A stretch of 19,193 bases of DNA from JBAYVY01 sp041674345 (GTDB lineage Bacteria > Planctomycetota > Phycisphaerae > Phycisphaerales > Zrk34), in the NCBI GenBank assembly GCA_041674345.1, contig JBAYVY010000024.1, positions 1-19,193 on the forward strand. Direction: 5' to 3'. The notes below the pieces were generated by a model that was given only the letters and a program-made list of their open reading frames with translations, was not told the DNA's origin and did no database searches. The translations under genes were made by a program, and so were the position numbers. This document shows, one piece after another, positions 7,447 to 13,287 of this stretch. Within the stretch, counting starts at the first letter, position 1, and each line of letters opens with the position of its first letter.

Positions 7447-7776
7447 GTGACTTTCGCCGTTCAAGCAGAATCGCCTCCGCTTCACGAAGACGCCGATGGC
7501 GCGTTGCGCGTCGGGCAATCCCGTGTGTTGCTGGAGCTGGTCATTCGGGCGTTTGAGGACGGCGCGACGCCGGAAACCATCGTGCAGCGATATGCGACGG
7601 TGAGTTTGCCGGACGCATATGCGGTGGTGGCCTATTACCTGCGCCATCGCGGCGAAATCGACGAATACCTGGCGCGGCGGGAGCGGCAGGCCGATCAGAT
7701 TCAGCAACGGATCGAACGTCAACAAGGCGATTTGAGCGCCATTCGCGCCCGCTTGTCCGCGCAGCGGCAGTCATAA
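7447..7776 (+). CDS. DUF433 antitoxin (VapB45-like) of a DUF433/DUF5615 module
   Basis: 109 residues, GTG start with GGAG 8 bases upstream. The central part has the DUF433 helix-turn-helix pattern: LLELVIRAFEDGATPETIVQRYATVSLPDAYAVVAYYLRHR. A charged coiled-coil-like tail follows (about residues 72-107, RRERQADQIQQRIERQQGD...), longer than in many DUF433 proteins and probably the toxin-binding arm. The toxin gene starts 9 bases after the stop. Antitoxins of this class bind DNA and repress their own operon; no operator was identified here. The start region lies head to head with trpA, only 57 bases away. Confidence 0.82.
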   Translation: MTFAVQAESPPLHEDADGALRVGQSRVLLELVIRAFEDGATPETIVQRYATVSLPDAYAVVAYYLRHRGEIDEYLARRERQADQIQQRIERQQGDLSAIRARLSAQRQS

Positions 7777-7785
7777 GGATGAGGC

Positions 7786-8136
7786 ATGTTCCGATTGTTG
7801 GCGGACGAGAACTTCAACGGCGAAATCGTGCGGGGGATGTTTCTGCGCAAACCGGACCTCGATATCATGCGTGTGCAGGACATCGGCCTCGCCGGTGAAG
7901 ACGATCCGGGCATTTTGGCATGGGCGGCGCAAAACAACCGCATTCTCTTGACACACGATCGGGCGACAATGCCAAGCCACGCCTTTGAACGGCTGGCATC
8001 CGGACAAGCCGTGGCTGGCGTTTTCATCCTCGACGACCGGCTCCCCGTGGGCCGGGCCATCGCCGAAATTTTGCTGACCCTCGCGTGCAGCGAACAAGCG
8101 GAGTGGAACGGGCGTGTCGCATATCTGCCGCTGTGA
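7786..8136 (+). CDS. DUF5615 PIN-like toxin (VapC45-like)
   Basis: 116 residues. It starts with RLLADENFNGEIV, where the Asp/Glu pair sits at the first acidic position of PIN-like nucleases. It continues with VQDIGLAGEDDPGILAWAAQNNRILLTHDRATMP, where the D in GEDD and in LTHD supply the remaining acidic residues. These are the hallmarks of the DUF5615 (Mut7-C-like PIN) family of predicted ribonucleases paired with DUF433 proteins. AGGATGAGG between the antitoxin stop and this ATG serves as ribosome binding site, so the two genes are co-translated. The pair is complete, with all visible acidic residues intact. An RNase activity is family-based inference. Confidence 0.83.
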   Translation: MFRLLADENFNGEIVRGMFLRKPDLDIMRVQDIGLAGEDDPGILAWAAQNNRILLTHDRATMPSHAFERLASGQAVAGVFILDDRLPVGRAIAEILLTLACSEQAEWNGRVAYLPL

Positions 8137-8201
8137 CACAACGAAACTTGCGGCGAGACATGCCGTCCGCGCTTCAGCATGTTTTTGTGATATGACTTGA
8201 G

Positions 8202-8232
8202 TTGGCAATGTCGAACCACGGACGACTATAAT
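8202..8232 (+). promoter_or_regulatory. Promoter of the truncated antitoxin copy
   Basis: TTGGCA (8202-8207), 19-base spacer, perfect TATAAT (8227-8232), then only 8 bases to the ATG at 8241. The same arrangement precedes the intact antitoxin at 9219. It predicts a leaderless transcript. Confidence 0.55.
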
Positions 8233-8240
8233 ATCCGGTC

Positions 8241-8330
8241 ATGGGTACGATCACCGAAATCGAACAGGCCGTGCGGCAGCTTCCACCCGACGATTTGGCG
8301 AAGTTTCGGTTGTGGTTCGCCGACGAGTGA
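8241..8330 (+). pseudogene. Truncated copy of the RelB-like antitoxin gene
   Basis: The 83 bases 8241-8323 are identical to 9219-9301, the first part of the intact antitoxin gene. After that the frame runs into unrelated sequence and stops at TGA 8328-8330, giving only 29 residues (MGTITEIEQAVRQLPPDDLA then KFRLWFADE). The TGA is itself the first three bases of the 47-base palindrome. No toxin gene follows, so this is a broken remnant, though still with a good promoter. Confidence 0.8.
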
Positions 8331-8374
8331 AACGGAGACGCCACTAGTTAAAAACTAGCTGCGTCTCCGTTTCA
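8328..8374. repeat. 47-base near-perfect palindrome between two truncated gene copies
   Basis: TGAAACGGAGACGC (8328-8341) and GCGTCTCCGTTTCA (8361-8374) form a 14-bp perfect outer stem. Inside, CTAGTT (8344-8349) and AACTAG (8353-8358) form a second 6-bp stem with an AAA loop, the two stems separated by a two-base mismatch on each side. It sits exactly at the junction of the truncated antitoxin copy and the truncated trpA copy and ends both frames. It could be joined terminal inverted repeats of a lost or miniature element, or a bidirectional terminator; no long T run follows. Confidence 0.75.
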
Positions 8375-8458
8375 TTTCCCGGTGACGAAAGGCATCAGCG
8401 CCTTGCGGTGGGTTTGGCGAAGATCGGCGAAAATCCGTGGGATGCGATTCATATGGCA
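8372..8458 (-). pseudogene. Truncated second copy of the trpA 5' end
   Basis: 8381-8458 matches 7318-7395 over 78 bases with two differences, in the same orientation. On the minus strand it encodes the first 23 residues of TrpA from an ATG at 8452-8450, and the fragment then ends after two further codons at a TGA (8374-8372) inside the palindrome. One difference is synonymous (AAC to AAT in codon 2), the other lies upstream of the ATG. The trpA upstream region is not conserved beyond a few bases. Confidence 0.85.
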
Positions 8459-8486
8459 AAACCGGGATGGATGCGGGCGCATCGGG

Positions 8487-8657
8487 TTATTTCTCGCCCG
8501 ATGGGGACCATTGTTTGGGGGCGCGACGTGTGAGGCGCGGCACGCGTTTTTGTACCCGGCAATAGTGTTCCATCAGCCGCTTCCAGTCATGTCCACAGGA
8601 TTTTTCCGTGGCGTGGCGTTGCTGTCGCACCTGTTCAACAATGGGATCGCGGATCAT
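8487..8657 (-). CDS. Small protein downstream of VapC, probable antitoxin or partner
   Basis: 56 residues, starting MIRDPIVEQVRQQRHATEKS and continuing CGHDWKRLMEHYCRVQKRV, with a basic C-terminus. The ATG at 8657 follows the VapC stop after 2 bases, and GGAG inside the VapC end is 8 bases upstream, so the two are translationally linked. The pattern DPIVEEVRxxR followed by a short helix and a basic tail is one I associate with small genes next to this PIN subfamily, but I cannot name a domain. Because nothing is encoded between VapC and the divergent RelB-like gene, this is the only candidate antitoxin, which would make the order toxin first, antitoxin second. Confidence 0.65.
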   Translation of the reverse strand: MIRDPIVEQVRQQRHATEKSCGHDWKRLMEHYCRVQKRVPRLTRRAPKQWSPSGEK

Positions 8658-8659
8658 CG

Positions 8660-9136
8660 TTAAATCTCCATGAGTTCTTCGGGCGTACAGATCGACGGCG
8701 TGGCCAGGCCGTGACGTTCATTGATCGCCTGCGTCACTTGGCGCACGCGTGCGCCGGCGATGTGCCGACAATTCCACGTCACCAAGTAGTCTAGGCCGTG
8801 CCATGTCGCCAAGGCCAGATGCAGCGAATCAGCGCGCGCGGCTTCGGGCAATTCGATGGCGCGGAAATACTCTTCGGCCAACGTCCCGGCTTCCTCGGTC
8901 AATTCAACTACCTCCCAACCCGTCACCACCGCCAAACGTTTCGTGGCCGCATCCGCGTCACCATCGCCGATTTCATCAAGCACCACGGCTGAGATCATCG
9001 GCGTGAAACTCGGCAACACACGCTCCCACCACTCATTGGTGACCGCCTGATGACCGGCCACCACCACGTCCCGGCTGGGACGGGATGTGTAATAACTGAT
9101 GACAGTCGTCTCGACATAGATCAGCGGCTTGGTCAT
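8660..9136 (-). CDS. PIN-domain ribonuclease, VapC-family toxin
   Basis: 158 residues from the ATG at 9136 (a start at 9154 adds only six residues). PIN motifs in order: IYVETTVISYYT with the first acidic residue, VVLDEIGDGD, and ARADSLHLALATWHGLDYLVTWNCRHI carrying the conserved Asp and the TWN motif. VapC toxins are Mg-dependent RNases that cut tRNA or rRNA and are held in check by a cognate antitoxin. Here no antitoxin gene precedes it; a 56-residue protein follows in the same operon. The start codon overlaps one of two CATATG palindromes, and a TATCAT -10-like box ends 7 bases before the ATG, so it may be leaderless and autoregulated. It is divergent from the RelB-like antitoxin, 82 bases apart. 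Confidence 0.87.
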   Translation of the reverse strand: MTKPLIYVETTVISYYTSRPSRDVVVAGHQAVTNEWWERVLPSFTPMISAVVLDEIGDGDADAATKRLAVVTGWEVVELTEEAGTLAEEYFRAIELPEAARADSLHLALATWHGLDYLVTWNCRHIAGARVRQVTQAINERHGLATPSICTPEELMEI

Positions 9137-9146
9137 ATGACATATG
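9134..9146. promoter_or_regulatory. Tandem CATATG palindromes over the VapC start
   Basis: Two CATATG palindromes (9134-9139 and 9141-9146) one base apart cover the vapC ATG and the space just upstream. Paired short palindromes at a toxin-antitoxin promoter suggest an autoregulatory operator; this is inference. Confidence 0.35.
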
Positions 9147-9179
9147 ATACCCACTTTGCGACGTTGACCTTTGATTAAG

Positions 9180-9210
9180 TTGGCGATTCCGGACTCGTGG
9201 CGGGTATAAT
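9180..9210 (+). promoter_or_regulatory. Promoter of the RelBE/ParDE-like operon
   Basis: TTGGCG (9180-9185), 19-base spacer, perfect TATAAT (9205-9210), 8 bases to the ATG at 9219. Transcription would start about two bases before the ATG, giving a leaderless message, in keeping with the lack of a Shine-Dalgarno sequence. Confidence 0.55.
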
Positions 9211-9218
9211 GTCACATC

Positions 9219-9419
9219 ATGGGTACGATCACCGAAATCGAACAGGCCGTGCGGCAGCTTCCACCCGACGATTTGGCGAAGTTTCGGTTGTGGTTCGCCG
9301 AGTTCGACGCGGCCCGCTGGGATCAGCAAGTCGAACGGGACGCAGCCACCGGTCGATTGGATGGATTGGCGAACGAAGCATTGACCGATCTTCGCAAAGG
9401 ACGCTGCAAAAACCTGTGA
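9219..9419 (+). CDS. Antitoxin of a RelE/ParE-type module
   Basis: 66 residues: MGTITEIEQAVRQLPPDDLA, then KFRLWFAEFDAARWDQQVER and a tail DAATGRLDGLANEALTDLRKG. This matches the short antitoxin family that precedes RelE/ParE toxins, with an N-terminal helix pair for dimerisation and a C-terminal toxin-binding tail. The stop TGA overlaps the toxin GTG start (GTGA), so toxin synthesis depends on translation of this gene. A truncated copy of its first 83 bases lies about 1 kb upstream at 8241. No ribosome binding site is seen; a leaderless message is predicted from the TATAAT position. Confidence 0.83.
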   Translation: MGTITEIEQAVRQLPPDDLAKFRLWFAEFDAARWDQQVERDAATGRLDGLANEALTDLRKGRCKNL

Positions 9420-9673
9420 ATCATCACACCAGCCGACGTTTCTGGGAATGCTATGACGCCTTGCCGTCCGAAGTGCGGCGGCTGGCCGATGACAACTTCC
9501 ACTTGCTGAAAACGGATGCGGGTCATCCATCTTTGCATTTCAAAAAAGTCGGACGATTCCGGTCGGTGCGAATCGGACTGCATTACCGGGCGCTGGCGGT
9601 GGAAGACGGCCCGGATGTTGTCTGGTTCTGGATCGGGCATCACAGCGAGTATGATCGCCTGATTCGCGGGTGA
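9416..9673 (+). CDS. RelE/ParE-family toxin
   Basis: 85 residues from a GTG at 9416 that overlaps the antitoxin stop by four bases. An upstream frame exists to 9197 but is out of frame with and inside the antitoxin gene. The sequence HTSRRFWECYDALPSEVRRL, HPSLHFKKVGRFRSVRIGLHYRALAVE and WFWIGHHSEYDRLI carries the RelE/ParE core: helix pair, then antiparallel sheet ending in an HxEYDRL motif. Members either cleave mRNA on ribosomes (RelE) or inhibit gyrase (ParE). The C-terminal basic and His/Tyr residues favour an RNase-like member but this cannot be decided by eye. The gene appears intact. Confidence 0.87.
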   Translation: MNHHTSRRFWECYDALPSEVRRLADDNFHLLKTDAGHPSLHFKKVGRFRSVRIGLHYRALAVEDGPDVVWFWIGHHSEYDRLIRG

Positions 9674-9721
9674 TGAATTACATCGCAATCTTCACGTCAG
9701 ACCCCGGTGGCCCGCCAAATG

Positions 9722-9756
9722 AAAAATCCCCGCCGGGCGGCAAGCGTCCGGCGGGG
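9722..9756 (-). terminator. Rho-independent terminator of the PEP-CTERM gene
   Basis: CCCCGCCGG (9728-9736) pairs with CCGGCGGGG (9748-9756) across an 11-base loop. On the minus strand the stem is followed by ATTTTTC (9727-9721). It lies 37 bases after the stop of the minus-strand gene. Confidence 0.8.
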
Positions 9757-9792
9757 AAGGGGTGCGATATTGAAATCGAATCAGCCGCCCAT

Positions 9793-11313
9793 TCAGCGAA
9801 CACCACGACGACGCCCCCGGAAGCTCAGCGCCAGGCCTCCAAGGGCGAGCAGCGCCATGGACGCCGGTTCGGGGACGGAGACGACATAGAGTTGTCCGCC
9901 CTGGACCAGTTCGCCGGCGATGTTGTAGTGGGCCTGGGTATCACCGAGGAAGTATCGCAGGCCGTCGTTTCGGGCGAGGATGTCGGTGATTTCGATGATG
10001 CCGGAGTTTTCCTCGTCCTGGGTGAGGAAGCTGATGCCGCCGGTGATGAAGCGGTCGCGGTCGGATTCGAGGATTTGGGTCCAGTCATCGGTGGCGGGGT
10101 TATAGAGCCAGGTCTTGGCGTCGTAGCTGGTGTTGCCGGGGTCTTCCTGGATGAGGATGGTTCCGTCGGCGGTGACGACGAGGTTGTCGAAGGAGCGGGC
10201 GGCCTGTCCGTCGGTGCCGAGCAGAGCGGCGCTGTCCTGGATCATGGTGATGGAGCCGCCGAGCGTCAGATCATTGGCGTCGGAGAAGTCGAGGCGGTAG
10301 AGCTTGGCGGACTGGCCGGAGATACCGGTGGTGACGAAGAAGAAGGTGTCGGCGTCGAGCCAGTGTCCGTCTTCGGGGCGGGCGAACTGGGTCACGCCGT
10401 CGGTGGTGCTTTCGGTCTGGAGAGCGGCGCCGGTGGTGTTGCCGGTGACCGCTTCGAGGGAGAAAGTTCCGTTGATGGCGGAGGTTTCGGTGGGGACGCC
10501 GGCGACCTTGATGCCGTAGAGTTGCCCGCCGTGCAGACCGGCCATTTCGACGGCGTTTCCGGTGGTCTGCTTGTCGCCGACGTAGAGATAGACCTCGCCG
10601 GGGGTGGTGTCATCGGTGCCGATGACGACGGTCTTGTCGCCGGTGAAGGGATTGGCCAGTGAGTTTTCCCATGCGAACTTGCCGAGGTAGGGCAGTTCGT
10701 AGGCCTTGCCTGCTTCGGAGCCGGTGGCGATCCAGCCGAAGGCGCGGCCGGGGTCGCCGAAGGGCGGGCCGTTTTCCTCGCCGTTCATAAAGATGCGACC
10801 GGCATAGCCCTTGCCAGACGATGCGTTGTAAAACGCGCCGACATCGGCCAGGTCGGCTGAGCACAGACGGTTCCACGCGGTGGTTCCGGCGACCCAGGCG
10901 CTGGTGTTGCTGTTCCAGGTGAACACGTCGTTGGCGCTCTGGATCATGTCCTGGCCGGAGATGACGCTGAAATCGCTCTTGTTGATGACCCACTGGGAGA
11001 CGAACGCGCCGGCGCTGCCGTGGGCGCGGACGATGCCCTGGGTGTTGCCCAGTTCGTGATTCATCAGGACGGTGAACGTGCCGTTGCCGTTGTCGAACGC
11101 GCCCAGTCCGTCGGGGACGCCGACCATCTGATAGCCGTTGTCCGCCGCGTCGCCGACGGTGAGGATGGAAGTCACATCGACGCCCGGAGCGGTGGGCGTC
11201 ACATAGGGGGTTTGAGAACTGCTGGGGCCGGTGGTCTGCGCCATCGCGGTCGAGGCCAGCATTGCCGCGCTGAGCGTACCCAGCGCATAACCATAACGAC
11301 GTGTGCGTTGCAT
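9793..11313 (-). CDS. Secreted PEP-CTERM protein with PhoX/DUF839-like body
   Basis: 506 residues. It has an N-terminal signal peptide (MQRTRRYGYALGTLSAAMLA, cleavage near TAMAQ) and a C-terminal sorting tail: VPEPAS, the helix MALLALGGLALSF, then RGRRRGVR. PEP-CTERM tails direct exported proteins to an exosortase that removes the tail at the membrane. The body resembles DUF839/PhoX-like proteins: VLMNHELGNTQG, NRLCSADLADVGAFY, IFMNGEENGP, FAWENSLANPFTGDKTVVIGTDD, FARPEDGHWLDAD, SFDNLVVTADGTILIQEDPG. PhoX is a calcium/iron alkaline phosphatase with a beta-propeller fold; the NHE and RPED positions are plausible metal contacts but activity is not assured. AAGGAG 7 bases before the ATG fixes the start. 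It is monocistronic, with a clear terminator. The last codons contain one copy of the dispersed 12-mer (F-R-G-R). Confidence 0.85.
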   Translation of the reverse strand: MQRTRRYGYALGTLSAAMLASTAMAQTTGPSSSQTPYVTPTAPGVDVTSILTVGDAADNGYQMVGVPDGLGAFDNGNGTFTVLMNHELGNTQGIVRAHGSAGAFVSQWVINKSDFSVISGQDMIQSANDVFTWNSNTSAWVAGTTAWNRLCSADLADVGAFYNASSGKGYAGRIFMNGEENGPPFGDPGRAFGWIATGSEAGKAYELPYLGKFAWENSLANPFTGDKTVVIGTDDTTPGEVYLYVGDKQTTGNAVEMAGLHGGQLYGIKVAGVPTETSAINGTFSLEAVTGNTTGAALQTESTTDGVTQFARPEDGHWLDADTFFFVTTGISGQSAKLYRLDFSDANDLTLGGSITMIQDSAALLGTDGQAARSFDNLVVTADGTILIQEDPGNTSYDAKTWLYNPATDDWTQILESDRDRFITGGISFLTQDEENSGIIEITDILARNDGLRYFLGDTQAHYNIAGELVQGGQLYVVSVPEPASMALLALGGLALSFRGRRRGVR

Positions 11314-11350
11314 CTACAGTCTCCTTCGCGTAGAGAGGAAGTCGCGATCA

Positions 11351-11392
11351 CACCGGTTGCCTCGGCGACCAACCGAAAGCTCCCGTCCGGTG
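11351..11392 (-). other. Leader of the PEP-CTERM gene with mutually exclusive stems
   Basis: Upstream of the PEP-CTERM start, CACCGG (11351-11356) can pair with CCGGTG (11387-11392), while CGGTTG (11354-11359) can pair with CAACCG (11370-11375). The two stems share bases and cannot form together. That is a feature of switching leaders, but the stems are short and no known riboswitch core was recognised. Confidence 0.3.
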
Positions 11393-11493
11393 CTTGACTG
11401 TAGTGGAACACACAACGATTGCCCTGTGATTACCCCCCGATTAGGGATCCAATAAGTGTCGATCAATTTTCGGTTGGGGATATTGTCGGTATC

Positions 11494-12426
11494 TCACACG
11501 ACATACTGTTCCAACTGACCGACATTGTCCGCCCCCAACCGGCGGAAAATTTCGATGGTCGCCGTCGAACGGTTCAGCGTGTAGAAGTGAATCCCCGCCA
11601 CGTTGTTTTCCAGCAGGTCGCGGGCCTGTTGCGTCGCCCAGTCGATGCCGACCTGACGGATCGCGGCGTTGTCCTCGCCGTGCTTGGTGATCCGCTTGGT
11701 CAGCTTCGCGGGATAGCGCGCGCCCAGCGCCAGTTCCGGCAACCGTTTGAATGTCCCCGCCGAGGTGATCGGCATCAGCCCCGCGACGATCGGCACACGG
11801 ATCCCCGCCAGTTCGCAGCGATCCCGAAAATCGTAAAAGTCCCGGTTGTCGAAAAACAACTGCGTGCAAATGTAATCCGCCCCCGCATCCACCTTCGCCT
11901 TCAAATAATCCATCTCCAACACACGATGCGGCGTCGCCGGATGACCCTCCGGGAAACCCGCCACACCAATCCCAAACCCACGCCCACGGAAGTTGGGATT
12001 AAATTGCGACGCGTCAAACGCACGGATGAATCGCACCAGGTCCGCGGCATGTTGAAAATGATCGTCTTGCTTGCGGTAATCGCTCATCCACCGCGGCGGG
12101 TCGCCCCCCAGCGCCATGATGTTGCTCACCCCCACCGCCGCGTATCGCTCCAGAATCAGCCGAATGTCTTCGGCGCTGTGACACACACACGTCAGATGCG
12201 GAATCGGATCGAGCGTCGTTTCGGTTTTCAAACGCTCCACCAGCCGGTGCGTCTCCTCCCGGCTGCTCCCGCCCGCACCGTAAGTCACCGACACGTAATG
12301 CGGACGCAGCGGCTCCAATTCCCGGATCGCGGCGAACAGCCCCTCCCACCCCTGCTCGTCCTTCGGCGGGAAAAACTCAAAACTGAACGTCGCCTTATGC
12401 GCGGCGAATACATCGGCTATGTGCAT
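11494..12426 (-). CDS. metF: 5,10-methylenetetrahydrofolate reductase
   Basis: 310 residues from the ATG at 12426, chosen because AAGGG lies 7 bases upstream; a longer frame to 12486 would begin inside the promoter. This flavoprotein reduces 5,10-methylene-THF to 5-methyl-THF, the methyl donor for methionine synthesis. Landmarks: FSFEFFPPKDEQGWEGLF (substrate Glu), VSVTYGAGGSSREETH, LTCVCHSAEDI, NIMALGGDPP, GVAGFPEGHP, KVDAGADYICTQLFFDN and VAGLMPITSAGTF. All are typical, and length matches. The promoter carries the TTCATCCGGATGAA palindrome, also found in front of the SahR-like regulator gene. Methionine synthase is not in the window. Confidence 0.95.
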   Translation of the reverse strand: MHIADVFAAHKATFSFEFFPPKDEQGWEGLFAAIRELEPLRPHYVSVTYGAGGSSREETHRLVERLKTETTLDPIPHLTCVCHSAEDIRLILERYAAVGVSNIMALGGDPPRWMSDYRKQDDHFQHAADLVRFIRAFDASQFNPNFRGRGFGIGVAGFPEGHPATPHRVLEMDYLKAKVDAGADYICTQLFFDNRDFYDFRDRCELAGIRVPIVAGLMPITSAGTFKRLPELALGARYPAKLTKRITKHGEDNAAIRQVGIDWATQQARDLLENNVAGIHFYTLNRSTATIEIFRRLGADNVGQLEQYVV

Positions 12427-12444
12427 GGTCCGACCCTTAATCCA

Positions 12445-12490
12445 TTCATCCGGATGAACTGATGATACGCGGCGATGGTTCTTCAATCAA
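12445..12490 (-). promoter_or_regulatory. metF promoter with palindromic operator
   Basis: On the minus strand: TTGATT (12490-12485), 17-base spacer, TATCAT (12467-12462), 3 bases, then the perfect 14-base palindrome TTCATCCGGATGAA (12458-12445), which would cover the transcription start. A repressor bound there would block initiation. The geometry is identical to that in front of the SahR-like gene. Confidence 0.7.
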
Positions 12491-12512
12491 CCCGACCGGA
12501 TATGATATCGGC

Positions 12513-12827
12513 ATGAACGACCGTCTGACAAAATTATTGGCCCTGCACCAGGCCGACCCGTCCGACACGTTCTGCACCTACGCCCTGGCGATGGAGGCGG
12601 CGAAACTCGGCCGCGCCGACGAAGCGATCGGGTGGCTGGACAAGACGATCGCGCTGGATGCGAACCAGGCCTACGCCTATTACCACAAGGCGAAGCTGCT
12701 GGCCGAGATGGACCGCCGCGCCGATGCGTTGAAAACGCTGGACGAAGGACTGGCCGCGGCGCGACGATCCGGCGACGACAAGGCGCTGGCCGAACTGAAC
12801 GACCTGGCGGGCTTGCTGGAAGCGTGA
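12513..12827 (+). CDS. Small tetratricopeptide-repeat protein
   Basis: 104 residues from the ATG at 12513; an upstream frame to 12462 overlaps the metF promoter and is not used. The sequence forms about three TPR-like helix pairs: TFCTYALAMEAAKLGRADEA, IGWLDKTIALDANQAYAYYHKAKLLAEMDRRADALK and LDEGLAAARRSGDDKALAEL. TPR modules mediate protein contacts. No signal peptide or catalytic domain is present, so it is a cytosolic scaffold of unknown partner. It is divergent from metF, with the SahR-type operator between them, so it could share that control. The Shine-Dalgarno sequence is weak. Confidence 0.72.
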   Translation: MNDRLTKLLALHQADPSDTFCTYALAMEAAKLGRADEAIGWLDKTIALDANQAYAYYHKAKLLAEMDRRADALKTLDEGLAAARRSGDDKALAELNDLAGLLEA

Positions 12828-12845
12828 CAAAACCGCAGGTTGCCA

Positions 12846-12900
12846 CCGCGCGGCTATGCGGATGCGCGAAATACGCCGTTGATTCTTCATAGCCGCGCGG
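12846..12900. repeat. 13-bp inverted repeat after the TPR gene, with a third copy in the terminator
   Basis: CCGCGCGGCTATG (12846-12858) and CATAGCCGCGCGG (12888-12900) are exact reverse complements around a 29-base loop. TCTTCATAGCCGCG (12884-12897) also recurs inverted at 12957-12970, in the neighbouring terminator. Three copies of CGCGGCTATG thus lie within about 120 bases. Confidence 0.6.
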
Positions 12901-12931
12901 CCCCCGGAAGCAACCCGCGGTTTTTCATCGC

Positions 12932-12963
12932 AAAAAAAAGCCGCGACCTGTCAGGTCGCGGCT
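12932..12963 (-). terminator. Terminator of the small membrane protein gene
   Basis: AGCCGCGACCT (12939-12949) pairs with AGGTCGCGGCT (12953-12963) with a 3-base loop. Read on the minus strand it is followed by eight T (12939-12932). The stem overlaps the stop codon at 12962-12964. Confidence 0.85.
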
Positions 12964-13225
12964 ATGAAGAGATTGGACCGATTGCAAATGCGATGAGCAT
13001 GACGACGTAGCACAACGAAACGAACACAGCGAACCCAATTGCCAAAACCTTGAGCATGCGCAGCATGTTTTCTTCGGGCTGCCTGACCCATCGCGACCAC
13101 GGCGGTTGCCACCGTTGCAGGCGATCAAAGAAAACCACATGAAGCCACAATAACAGTACGAACACCCCCATCACCACCAACCCAACCATTTGTTCTGAGC
13201 GTGACATACTGGAGGTATGTATCAC
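12962..13225 (-). CDS. Small membrane protein with two membrane helices, unknown
   Basis: Up to 87 residues from a GTG at 13225; the ATG at 13207 (MSRSEQMVGLVV) is an equally good start giving 81. Two hydrophobic helices are clear: MVGLVVMGVFVLLLWLHVVF and MLKVLAIGFAVFVSLCYVVML. They are joined by a basic/aromatic loop DRLQRWQPPWSRWVRQPEEN, probably cytoplasmic or interfacial. No known family was recognised. It lies between ahcY and the TPR gene, each set off by a terminator, so it appears monocistronic. The terminator just beyond its stop supports the gene being real. Confidence 0.65.
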   Translation of the reverse strand: MIHTSSMSRSEQMVGLVVMGVFVLLLWLHVVFFDRLQRWQPPWSRWVRQPEENMLRMLKVLAIGFAVFVSLCYVVMLIAFAIGPISS

Positions 13226-13246
13226 AGAAGAGCCGCCAAAGCAAAA

Positions 13247-13273
13247 CCCACCGCCGGTTGGCGGTGGGCTTTT
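13247..13273 (-). terminator. Terminator of ahcY
   Basis: CCCACCGCC (13247-13255) pairs with GGCGGTGGG (13260-13268) around GGTT. On the minus strand it is followed by TTTTGCTTTG; on the plus strand by CTTTTTT. The upstream gene on the minus strand is ahcY, about 75 bases away, so that is the likely use. Confidence 0.7.
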
Positions 13274-13287
13274 TTGCGTGTCTAAAT

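Noticed and set aside
8328..8374. Integron attC site
   Set aside because: The palindrome has a GTTAAA-like centre, but the R' and R'' box consensus is not met and there is no integrase or cassette array.
8382..8663. 93-codon plus frame
   Set aside because: Antisense to the trpA fragment and the VapC partner gene; the minus frame has ribosome binding site and coupling.
9670..10662. 330-codon open frame on the plus strand
   Set aside because: Antisense to the PEP-CTERM gene, which has signal peptide, tail, ribosome binding site and terminator.
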